Positions 54,770 through 64,000 of a DNA stretch of 64,000 bases are shown piece by piece. A program made the translations under genes and the position numbers. Location of the stretch: positions 13,532,283 to 13,596,282 of the forward strand of contig JAJEKV010000032.1 of the NCBI GenBank assembly GCA_021234155.1, given 5' to 3'. The stretch's first letter is position 1. Each line of letters begins with the position of its first letter. The stretch comes from Isoetes taiwanensis (Eukaryota > Streptophyta > Lycopodiopsida > Isoetales > Isoetaceae). Below the pieces are notes generated by a model that saw only the letters and a program-made list of their open reading frames with translations, did no database searches and was not told where the DNA came from.

Positions 54770-55830
54770 CATGATGCATCAAAATACCTTGCAACCTTAT
54801 TTAACAACCCCCGACTTAGAACAGATAAACTTAAACACTGAGGTTGAGCAACTAGATTTCATCTCCCCAAATGGACTTACACCATCAAATGCCAATCCAA
54901 ATCTGATGTTGTGGGGGGTCTTCGCAAAATCGGGCCATGTATCATTGCTACGACGCCATGCTGGTGAATCAGATACATACCTACATATATCATATGTACT
55001 TACATTGTTAGCATGTCATGTCATCTGTCTTGCCATTGATGGACATTCATAGAATTTCAACAGCCGAGGAATGATAGGAAAGTAACGCACAACTTTACGC
55101 GTACTAGGTTTGCCCTTTTTGCCCCATCGACTTTCTTGGCATTTTTCATTTGGGCAAAAATCAAGGTAAGAATACTCTCCTCTGTAAAGAACACAATCAT
55201 TTGGGCAAGCATGAATAGACTCATACTCCAAACCAAGATCCTTCATCAACTTTTGTGCATTCCTCTCAAAAAGCCTTAAAAGATCATCAAGACTAGCATT
55301 TGACAATCCATGTATAGTTTCAAATTCAGAATCAAAAGTATGGTAGATAGCATATTCAATGAACTTCCATCATATAATGGTTTTAAAGGATCACCATCGC
55401 CATCACATTCTGGGTATCCGTTACTTATCTAATCTCCATCATTATTGCCATCACATGCTGGATCTCCATCATTTATCTGATCTCCATTATTGCTACTTGG
55501 GGAATCATCCTTAACACCTTCAAAAGGTATGTGACTTTCATAGTCGTTATCAATTAGCATAAAAGGTGTCTTGTATTGTTTGTGACATTGTATCCGTACA
55601 TCTAGTTTCCTGCATTGTGCTAAAAACTTAAAAAAAAAAGAGAAAAAAAATCATGCTAATTAATTCAAAGGTTTGAAGTCCACACCTGTTTTAATTGATG
55701 ACTCCAACCATTACGTTTCAGATGCTGATGAATGGTGTCAAGCGACTTCAGTCTTGTTCCATTGCATTTACTACACAGACACAACTGAAACTCCATCTTT
55801 TATGGCTTGGTTCTTCAATTCTTTTTTTTT
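54770..55830 (-). pseudogene. CACTA (En/Spm) TNP2 transposase, N-terminal fragment
   Basis: On the minus strand 55800-55686 encodes FQLCLCSKCNGTR and HQHLKRNGWS, the transposase-associated zinc-binding unit. An intron (55685-55620, GT...AG) follows. The later frame reads LMKDLGLEYESIHACPNDCV, YSYLDFCPNEKCQESRWGKK and VVRYFPIIPRL, the TNP2 block with two CxxC-type pairs. Beyond a frame change it continues SPAWRRSNDTWPDFAKTPHN and IRFGLAFDGVSPFG. Homology stops near 54860, before the catalytic centre. Stops interrupt it (55430, 55010). A CACTA terminus was not found. Confidence 0.85.
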
Positions 55831-55888
55831 TTGAAGAACTGTGTCATCAATATATTAAAAGAATGGTAATGTTACAAAGCAAGTGAGG
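55831..55888 (-). mobile_element. Possible LINE tail (minus strand)
   Basis: Reverse-complemented, ...ATATATTGATGACACAGTTCTTC runs into an A tract at 55827-55838. It looks like a retroelement 3' end. It sits exactly at the duplication junction, and its 5' part ends at 55888. Confidence 0.35.
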
Positions 55889-56350
55889 AGGAAGAGTCGC
55901 ATCTGGTCGATGCTTTTGTATAAGTTCTCTATTCTTAATACAAATCCAACTACCTATTCTCCACCATTTCTCTGTTCTACTTAATCTTAAGATGGTATCA
56001 GAGCCTCGGTGCTCTTGATCTCGGGACCTGGAAATGATAGAGACTAGAGAAGACAAAACCGGAAAGCCTCCTCCGAATTTACAAATGTGGAAGAAATGGA
56101 GGAAGAGGAGATTTCTATGGAAAGACGGATTCGTAAAACGATTAAGGATTTTCGATTGAAGAGCGAGCCCGCATAACCGCATGCTTTACCTACAGGCTTC
56201 TATTTACGGGAGAAGAAGCCATAGAATCTGTTGAAGATGCTTTGGTCAGAAGATCAAGCAAACAAGGTCCGGTTGAAGACCCCACGGTAGAAGCGGAGAG
56301 TGCTTTAAATTTAGATGGGGCCGTGATGCGATCGCCGAGAATTCCATGAC

Positions 56351-57046
56351 GTGATGTGGTTGGAGTTCGTTACAGGAGCCGTTGATGAAGAAGAGGCCAA
56401 GAAACCCCCAATAATAGAGATGCCGGAAGACATTGGTGAAAAATCTAGAAGAAGAGGGACCGGAGGAAATGGATATGGCAAATTATGGCAGATTGAAGGC
56501 ACCCAGATTGAAGCGAGGACCAAGATAAGTGATGGGTTGACGGTTGTTGAGGATTCTCTTGCCGTTGGAGATGAGGCCAAGAATAGGGCAGTGAAAATTG
56601 TCTCACAAGATCAGATTGAGGTCGAAATTGAAGAAGATGTCATATTTGAGGACCAATTGCATGAAAAAATGACTGATGATTATGCCCATGAAGACCCACG
56701 GATGCCAGGAAATGTTGCAGATAAGAATTCTGGGATTGTATATGTCGCAGCAGAAAACCCTGTGCAGATGGAGATAGCAACAGGGATGCCATTTAGAGAA
56801 GCCAGAGATAAAGATAAGAGCGCAGGAATTAGGCAGAAGGATGTCGTTGCCATACATGGACAAATTCCAGAAAAGTTTTGCGCAGGTGTGATGCTTCACA
56901 GATCAAACTCTGTACATCTAGCAAGATGTAATTGGCCGGTGATGCCTCCAGAATTGGGACTGCAGAAAATTATTGCAGAAGTTGGGAATGCCATAGCTAT
57001 TGCTCTATGGGACGGGGTTGCGCATATTTGGGTCCAAAAATGCTAG
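56351..57046 (+). CDS. LTR-element unknown protein, 5' half (copy B, open)
   Basis: 231 open codons: EDIGEKSRRRGTGGNGYGK, then VEIEEDVIFEDQLHEK, then CAGVMLHRSNSVHLARCNWP. It is interrupted at the TIR transposon's left end (about 57022). The upstream part (56034-56340) is broken by likely errors. See copy A for interpretation. Confidence 0.6.
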   Translation: MMWLEFVTGAVDEEEAKKPPIIEMPEDIGEKSRRRGTGGNGYGKLWQIEGTQIEARTKISDGLTVVEDSLAVGDEAKNRAVKIVSQDQIEVEIEEDVIFEDQLHEKMTDDYAHEDPRMPGNVADKNSGIVYVAAENPVQMEIATGMPFREARDKDKSAGIRQKDVVAIHGQIPEKFCAGVMLHRSNSVHLARCNWPVMPPELGLQKIIAEVGNAIAIALWDGVAHIWVQKC

Positions 57047-57401
57047 ACCCTAGCAATTTAGCATGTCGTGGACATAGGTGCTGAATTTGTGCTGGAGAAT
57101 TTCATGCCCATCACCCGTTACCCTTCACCACCCTTCATTGTTTTTTCTCCCTGAACCATTTGCAGCGGGAAAGCGAAAGCAAGAATGATCTAGAGCGGTT
57201 TGGAGCTCCTGGTTTGGAAATTTTTGCAGCCATGTCATCAATCCAAGGGGCTTCGGTTGCATTCAGCGGGAAATTTTGGGATGCATGGCCATATTCTTTT
57301 GAGTTTAGTTTTGATTACAAGACGGTGGAGAGCAATGGATTGGGCACGATCTTTTCTCGATTACGTGGCTAGAACCGGTTCAAAGATATAATTTTAGTGG
57401 C

Positions 57402-57809
57402 TTGTTCTCCAATCTTCACCATTACGAAGAGCTAACTGCAGAATTTAGTGGTGTTTGCTCCAATTTGGCACAATCGATTCTTCATGATGCAACCAATTCT
57501 AACCTTAGCCGTAACCCTAGACATTCTGATTACGAAGTGGTTGAAGAAAATAATGGTGTTTTTGGTGGTGAACCTGCTCAAAATGATGGTCTATTCAATG
57601 AAACTGTCAATTGCAATAAGAATTGCAATTGTGATGCTGAAAGGAAGCGGCTTCAAGCCGAAAAGAAGCGGATTTGGAGACAAAAGAATAGAGATATTGC
57701 ACATGCTAACAAAGAGAATCATTCACCAGCCATCTTAAGTGAAGAAGCTCAAGCAAAGCCGTATTTGAGTCTAGCCATCTTAAGGGAAGAAGCTCAAGCA
57801 AAGCCGTAA
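57402..57809 (+). CDS. TIR-element plus-strand protein, copy B
   Basis: Same readable part as copy A, from SNLHHYEELTAEFSG to two LREEAQAKP-type repeats. Copy A reads EEARSKA where this copy reads EEAQAKP, a frameshift difference at AGCTCGAAGC against AGCTCAAGC. Confidence 0.5.
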   Translation: MFSNLHHYEELTAEFSGVCSNLAQSILHDATNSNLSRNPRHSDYEVVEENNGVFGGEPAQNDGLFNETVNCNKNCNCDAERKRLQAEKKRIWRQKNRDIAHANKENHSPAILSEEAQAKPYLSLAILREEAQAKP

Positions 57810-58047
57810 GCTATGGTGAAGGGAAGCGTAAGCGTAAGCTATGGTGAAGCGTTCGAAGGTTCCGGCTGGTCTTATATAATCAGAGGTCCTGCTGCATGCA
57901 TATAATAAGGGTCGAATCAACCATAATTGTATTCCCCGCCGCAGATAAATGGGGCTCAAACCGAGCCCCCAAGACATCAAAAAAAAAAAAACAATGTCAT
58001 TCTAAATTCTAAAAAATGTCATTCTAAATGTCATGAGCATTAATCAT

Positions 58048-58345
58048 GCTAACCATTTAGGTTCAAACAATTAGGTTCATTTAGGTTCAAACATTTAGGT
58101 TCAAAACATTTAGGTGTTAACATTTAGGTTCATACCATAACATTTAGGTTCATACCATGCTAACATTTAGGTTCAAACATTTAGGTGTTAACATTTAGGT
58201 TCATACCATAACATTTTGGTTCATACCATGCTAACATTTAGGTTCATACCATAACATTTTGGTTCATACCATGCTAACATTTAGGTTCATACCATGCTAA
58301 CATTTAGGTTCATACCATGTTAACATTTAGGTTCATACCATGCTA
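58048..58345 (+). repeat. Minisatellite, copy B
   Basis: Same ACATTTAGGTTCATACC array as 47741-48060. Confidence 0.9.
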
Positions 58346-59099
58346 ACATTGAAGGTTTGTTAACATTTAGGTTTGTTATACATTTAAATGGTTCAAACCA
58401 TTTAAAATGATTTAAAAGCAAACCTTAAAATGATTAAAATGTTAAATGGTTTAACAAACCTTTAAATGATTTAAATGGTTAAATGGTGGTGTTTGGAAAG
58501 GTTAAACATAATAACCAAAAATGTCAAAGTGTAGTCATGTACTTAGCTAGCCATGTAATTTGGATCACTTTGTATGTCTAGTTTATCTCGACTTTGTATG
58601 TAAACTTGTATACAAACTTGTATGTTTGTGTGTTTATATAACTATATATATGTTTGTATGTTTGTATATGTTTGTATGTTTGAAGCCGAGATGAACAAAG
58701 ACAGAGAGTGTATTTGACAACTTAGTACCACATGCAGCAAATGCATGTGGTTGATTATAAGAGGTCTTCTATAACAAATATCTATAACAAATGCATGTGG
58801 TTGATTATAACATGCAAAATATCCATAACATCTCAAAATTGTGCTCACCGGAGCAAATTATTAGTGATACCAACAAAGATGAGACCCGAAAGTATATATT
58901 CCAACAAATATGTTTCACATAGTGTATCCACACTAAAACATTGCCACACAAAAACTTGAGAGAAGAACAATTGAGTCGTCAAAGTCTTTTTTTCCAATGC
59001 AAGTGTGCTAATGAATTTGATAACGTGTCCAAAACCGCCATCAATGTAGCCTAGTATTTCCCAACCCGTACTCTTGCACAACAAGTATCGGTTCTCGCT

Positions 59100-60929
59100 T
59101 CAAAGATGAATAACCTTGCCCCAGAGGGACGCTTATATCTAGTATGTTAGTACTTGACCACTTGTGTCGAACATGAAATTCAATAAAAAAGATATGTTAC
59201 ATGTTTCTTCGCCAGCCTACCATCAAGCCGCGAAGGTCATCCTCAAGACTAACTTCTTCATCTTCCGAACATGCCTTTGTTGAGATGTCCTTGCAAATGG
59301 ATTCATGAGTCGGAGCAGTTGGATCCAAAATCAAAGATCACAATTGGTCACACGTTTTACAAATTGTATCATCTCAGATACATTTGAGCAAAACTATAGT
59401 CCGATACAATAAATCAAATGGCCCTATCAGAATAGTTACTTACTTATTTTGCCAAGGGGAGAATTAGTAGGAGGCAAGTGAACATAATTACTCTGACTTG
59501 GCATCTGCGGTCGATCCGCAAAAAGATTTTGCGTAATTTCGAAATAGAATCACAAAGAGAAAAAGAACACTTTACTTACTTATTTTGCCAAGGGGAGAAT
59601 TAGTTGGAGGCAAGTGAACATAATTACTCTGACTTGGCATCTGTGTCAGATCTGCAACAGTTTAGAGAATTTCAGAAATACATCACAAAGAGAAAAAGAA
59701 CACTTTACATTTCTCTAACAAAGATAGCAAGTCTACCTTTGTGTTCTGATTCAAGGCTGTTCTTCAATCTTTTACTACACTGACTTTTAGTGGTTGCTAC
59801 TGTACGTGGATCTGAATCTTTTGGTCCTCTCCCTTTAGGAATCATATTCCTCTCTAAAGTTGCACTGTTTGCACTCTCTTCAACATGTTTTACCTGGCTA
59901 TCTTCCTCATCTTCCATGCAACTGTCATCATCACTCCCTCCACCACTTTCATGGCAATACAAGCCTAGTTCTTGTAACAAAGCACTAGGAATAAGCATCT
60001 TGCATGCATCAACCATGCATTGACGGCTATGCGCTACAGTATGAAAGCAACAAACATGGTAAGTGTGATTGCATGATAAACTAACAAAAAATTGATAATC
60101 TTGTCTGAAGGCCAGTCCACAAGCTTCACAACTATTTTGCATGCCTACAGGCATCTTATAATTGCTCATGGTTGGTGTGAGCATTTTTCCTGCCTTATGT
60201 AGCTGCTGCAAACCAGTAATATGTTTGCTCTTACAACTCCAAAAACATAAAAGATCACTGATTTCTTGCAATTTATCTTTCGAAAAGTCAATCTCGGCCT
60301 TTATTGCCGATTGTTATCACCACCAAGATGTTCACGCATTTTCTTCGCATGGCATCAAAGATGCACCTCTCCTCCATCTTTAATGTATTGATTGCAATAG
60401 CAAAATCACCATCACCAGCAAAGGTGGCTTCTAAGTCCAAGTAATCTTTCTTCTTCTCAGCTGATAGCAGCTAAGGACTCTAACACTTTGTCAGAACTGG
60501 CCAAACTGCCTTCAATTCGCAGCAGTTCTTGCTCCTTCTCATGTAATGTCTGCTCAATCTCATTTTTTTCATTAAGAAGACGCTTCATTTCACAACTAAT
60601 GGTGGTAATGTTCCCCTCAAAAGAGTCCACTGTTGGACCTCGCCTCGGATTTATTGATATTATTGGAGCACTTTAGGGACTCTGCTGCAAATTCTGCCCA
60701 ATCTACCTTGTAAGCATTTGGAGCAGCCCGGCACCTGACGGTAGATGAGACCATGCAAATGCTCGGGCAAACAATGTTCTAACTTCTGAATTCTTAAGGC
60801 CTCTCTGGTACACTCGAAAGATGAGATCATGCAATTCGTCTTCAAATTGTGGCTGGATTTGAGAAACATGAAGTTTACCACCACGAAGATGGGACTTCCA
60901 TACCATTTCAAAATCTTGTGGATCGACAT
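59100..60929 (-). CDS. TIR-element zinc-finger protein, copy B
   Basis: The finger region (60271-59705) is identical in reading to copy A. Frame breaks near 60290-60350 and 59200-59350 fall on CAG/CTG differences, so this copy is not necessarily more decayed. Confidence 0.5.
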
Positions 60930-61856
60930 CCTTTTCTTGATCGTCCGAGCTTGGCGACCAGTGTTGGATAAACCCCTAAGGGTGTGGAATTCCTCCTTGT
61001 TATTGGCAATAGGAAGCTGAAAAAAATGTTCAAACTAATAAGTATGTGTATAGAGCCGCATGCATATTAGTTTTCTTGCCAAATATGTACCTTTTCTCGT
61101 GACGTGAACATCTCACAATGTACAAGTTATGCTTTAGTGTTGTACATGTAGCAGCCTGAAATTGCCAAATGAACAACAACAATCTACCTAGCATAATAAT
61201 AATAATTATTACCTGGCTACATGAAGAAATTAAGCCTTGCTTCGAAGAATCCGTTAACCTGCTTCAACAATTGGTTGCACAAAAATCTGAGACACAAATA
61301 AGAAGGACAGTTTAATTGATAACTAAGTTAAATACAGGGATCAAAATTTAATCCAAACATAGGTTTTAAAGCATGCAAATTGTAGATGACACAGTAACAT
61401 TTACATTGCTTAGTTCTAGAAATCTTTGGGATTTTTCGAAAAATAATCTATTATGTGCAGATAAGTTCACTTTACCTAGAATGCCGAGATAACATCAATT
61501 TTAGCCTAAAATCATGGCCTGTGAAAAAACCATGCCAGGAACCAGATGCTTGAACCCGAATTCAAAAAAACCATGCCAGGAACCAGATGCTTGAACCTGA
61601 ATGCAGATTATGAAAGAATAGCAAAAATGAAACCGACTACATCTTACCTCGAGAGCTGCCTCAAGAAATCCAGCCTCTTCGAAATAGGTTCTCACGCTCT
61701 CGAGCCTTCATTCCATTCTGTCCCTTCAAAAAAAAAAAGGGGGAGCCCTTCCGCCCGTCAACGAGGTCGAGACAAACACAAAAAAAAGTGCTAAAAAGTG
61801 CTACAATTTCGTTTTTTTGCTAGGGTCTAGCATTTTTTCACCCAGCTGTTGGAGAC

Positions 61857-62696
61857 GATGCCAAGAACAAGGCTGCTAAAATTGCCAAAGAAAACAGGAT
61901 TGATGCCTCGAGCTTCAAAATTCAGGAAGAAAAGGTCTCGGTTGAAGGCCACAGATTGAAGCCCACATGTGGTGATGGCATTTCCTTGCTACAGGAGGAC
62001 GCCCAAAGGGAATTGCCATCAGAAATCCATGCATGTGCCCCTGCTCAATGCAACCTAGGAGGAGCAAATAAGTTTGCCACAGAGAGGGATTTACAGCATG
62101 TTACTGTGGAAGATCTCAAGAATGATCCAGAAGAGGCTGAATTTGAAGCCCCAGCCAAGGAAAAACTCGGTGGAGATGCCCATGCCATTGCAGAACCAGC
62201 CATAAATGATACTTGTGCACAAACTTGCAAGGATATCAGAGAATTGTATGGAGTTATCCTAATTGAAGCAGTGAGACTTACTCATGGTTCTGGAAAAGAT
62301 GCAGAGAAGCTGCAGTCACTAGATTATCTCTTAGAAAATTCAGATGGAGACATATACTCACCAGGTACTTATATGACTTTTAATCCAGCTGATAATTACA
62401 TTATTGAAGAAAAGCAAGATGTATTTTATGAGAGGAATTTCATTTCTAAATGCTCAAGGGAGGGAAAACAATATGACAGAAGTATGAGCAGTTTAGAAAT
62501 GAAGAGAGAAGTGAATTTGAACGAGATATATCCCTCCTGCTGGAGAAAAGCAAAATATAAGAGAAGAAGGTATACTTTAGCGGAAAAAGAAGCAACAGAT
62601 TTATTGGAAATGTGTTATGAATTTAGAGACGATCAAGAGATGATAAATCTGATTTTAGAGAATGAGATGCTATTGAAAGCATTTGGGATGGTTTGA
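61857..62696 (+). CDS. LTR-element unknown protein, 3' half (copy B, open)
   Basis: This frame stays open to 62696. It reads VTVEDLKNDPEEAEFEAPAK, ELYGVILIEAVRLTHGSGKD, FNPADNYIIEEKQDVFYERN, then RKAKYKRRRYTLAEKEATD. It ends early at LLKAFGMV, where copy A reads LLKAAGQFDRN, at a CAGCTGGACAG site. The preceding AKNKAAKIAKEN resembles AKNRAVKIVSQD in the 5' half, hinting at an internal repeat of this protein. Confidence 0.6.
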   Translation, partial: DAKNKAAKIAKENRIDASSFKIQEEKVSVEGHRLKPTCGDGISLLQEDAQRELPSEIHACAPAQCNLGGANKFATERDLQHVTVEDLKNDPEEAEFEAPAKEKLGGDAHAIAEPAINDTCAQTCKDIRELYGVILIEAVRLTHGSGKDAEKLQSLDYLLENSDGDIYSPGTYMTFNPADNYIIEEKQDVFYERNFISKCSREGKQYDRSMSSLEMKREVNLNEIYPSCWRKAKYKRRRYTLAEKEATDLLEMCYEFRDDQEMINLILENEMLLKAFGMV

Positions 62697-63042
62697 TAGA
62701 AATCGCCATTCATGGAACATAGAAAAAGAGATTCGCCGATTTGGAATGTAAGCTTATAAGGAGACAAAGAAAACATAAAAGGAAGGATCAAATCCTTCGT
62801 GATGAAGCGATTCGGATCATGGCTGAGTTTGCGTTTGAGGGAGGGTGTTAGAATATGATCACCCCGCCAACTCAAAGATAGATGATGTGTCAGTCCATGT
62901 CATATATTGAGTCGTGAATTTTTAAGGAAGAGTCGCGATCCGGGTCGATGCTTTTGTATAAGTTCTCTATTCTTAATACAAATCCAACTACCTATTCTCC
63001 ACCATTTCTCGTTTCTACTTAATCTTAAGACTTACAAATTCA

Positions 63043-63526
63043 GTTGGAAAAGTTATGAGAAAGTGAGGAAACAACCCACTCTTCAAGCTCCCCATCATCT
63101 ACCATATCTTTCAATCTACATAGAAGCTGGCTGGCTAAGTGGAGCTTCGCAGAGTGGGCGGTGTAGTATGGCTATGGCGAGCCAACGAATCGATACAGGC
63201 CTCTCGTGGAAATGCATGCTGCGGAAGGCGGCATTCGCCTAACCATGTCTTCATCCCGCATGCAATTCAAACACAGGGGTAATCGCCGCTCTAAATTTAG
63301 GCCCAAATCAGCGTCTCTGAACCGCATGGCCGGAAGCGATTTTTGCAGCTCTTGAATTATAGATTGAAGGGCGCCCGGCTCAAAATCAGAGCATACTACC
63401 TCCGGCTCAGGGATTTTACCAAAACCCACATATCTGGCGACCTCATCTATCTTATCCATAATCGCGTAAGCAGCCCCATAATCTTTCGCCAGATTTCGGC
63501 AGATCTGCATGGAAAATCAACGCCAT
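63043..63526 (-). pseudogene. RING-H2 gene, copy 3 (duplicate of copy 2, frames broken)
   Basis: Part of the second duplication copy. MDKIDEVARYVGFGKIPEPE is intact, but the RING region is scrambled by small indels at CTGCAG-like sites (63125-63280), which destroy the ligand spacing. Since the surrounding copy shows the same error pattern, the damage may be artificial. Confidence 0.6.
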
Positions 63527-64000
63527 TGTTCGCCCGATCGATGCGCAGGGACCGCTCTCCAAGTTTTTTACCCCTTTTTTTTCTTTTTTTTTTCTGTTCT
63601 ATTTTTAGGTTTCTTTTCAGTGTTTGGCAAAGTCAGGGGAACAATATAAACCAACCTGTTGAAATTGAGAATTTTCTGGTTAGTTCGTGTGTCGTAGGAA
63701 TTTTTCCGGCATGTTTTGTTATGGTTTTCTATCGCCTCTAACACAAGATACCCTACTGACCAAATAACCATAGGAAATTTCAGATAAAACCTAAAAAGTT
63801 TGCTTAACACTAGTCCTTCCTTCCTAACCCTGTTAAAAGCCAGTCAATCCCAGTTTCCTCTATAAATCCCAGTTTCTAGACATCATCTTCAGCTTCCATA
63901 ACATGGTCCATAAAATGGACCCTAGTAGTACAATAGATTTTCGTGACTCAATCAGGCTATCCAATCTTACAATAAATGTATATTATGGCCCCTTCGTGTC

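Larger units (their letters stand above)
45561..55888 (+). repeat. Direct duplication unit, first copy (10,328 bp)
   Basis: The offset between matching bases is 10,328 at 45561/55889 and 45706/56034, and about 10,300-10,315 further on as small indels accumulate. The unit starts inside the 5' LTR. Confidence 0.8.
57022..61848. mobile_element. Nested TIR transposon, copy B
   Basis: Same contents and length as 46716-51542. The right end is clearer here: CATTTTTTCACCCAGCTG, then TTGGAGAC. Confidence 0.78.
55889..63030 (+). mobile_element. LTR retrotransposon, duplicate copy B (5' LTR truncated)
   Basis: The partial 5' LTR (55889-55992) is followed by the primer-binding site (55993) and the same internal order. 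The 3' LTR at 62846-63030 is 185 bp with several changes. CTTAC follows at 63031, as in copy A, and the next bases are also the same, so this is a copy of the whole locus and not a second insertion. Confidence 0.87.
55889..64000 (+). repeat. Direct duplication unit, second copy (cut by window end)
   Basis: Collinear with 45561-53690 throughout. It begins abruptly at AGGAAGAGTCGC inside the LTR. Differences from the first copy cluster at CAG and CTG. Confidence 0.85.

Overview
This is nuclear DNA of a land plant with a large, repeat-rich genome. I favour a fern, with a gymnosperm as the alternative. The basis is split genes with GT-AG introns, plant-type PPR, GRAS, WAV3-like, chloroplast copper-ATPase and LRR-receptor fragments, and at least four classes of plant transposable element nested in one another. 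Nothing prokaryotic, organellar or viral was recognised. Few entries look like functional host genes; most recognisable coding sequence is cargo or debris in mobile elements.

Layout. 1-11.6 kb: LINE debris (1.2-4.85 kb), a GRAS fragment, a WAV3-like von Willebrand A fragment, and a decayed Helitron helicase ending in a textbook Helitron 3' terminus at 11647. 11.7-24.1 kb: a repeat called H here, split by a 9.56-kb Helitron (A, 11920-21477) carrying pieces of a DUF821/Rumi-type O-glucosyltransferase, an intact DPH4-like J-protein frame, a PPR fragment and the last exons of an unidentified gene. 24.1-24.7 kb: a foldback element. 27-29.3 kb: more H with an intact RING-H2 gene. 29.6-31 kb: a candidate gene ending in a divergent histone-H3-fold protein. 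31-36.9 kb: satellites, LINE debris and a poly(A)-ended retrocopy. 36.9-54.2 kb: a second H copy interrupted by two 5'-truncated LINEs, Helitron B (40255-44788, with LRR-receptor and chloroplast Cu-ATPase exons) and a 7.2-kb LTR retrotransposon with identical LTRs, no recognisable gag-pol, and a nested TIR transposon. After this H continues into a second RING-H2 copy, and a CACTA (TNP2) fragment lies at 54.8-55.8 kb. From 55889 to the window end the sequence repeats 45561 onward, as expected for a 10,328-bp direct tandem duplication.

Points that stand out. (1) Paralogous copies of H act as empty sites, giving exact boundaries for Helitron A and two LINEs. (2) Helitron cargo is always in the element's sense orientation and keeps introns. 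(3) Differences between the two halves of the tandem duplication, and frameshifts in captured genes, fall mostly on CAG/CTG trinucleotides. This is the pattern expected from basecalling errors at CHG-methylated cytosines, so many apparent pseudogene lesions here may not be real. (4) The LTR element's long unknown reading frame, the H3-like protein with a long loop insertion, and the amplified RING-H2 gene are the best candidates for undescribed biology.
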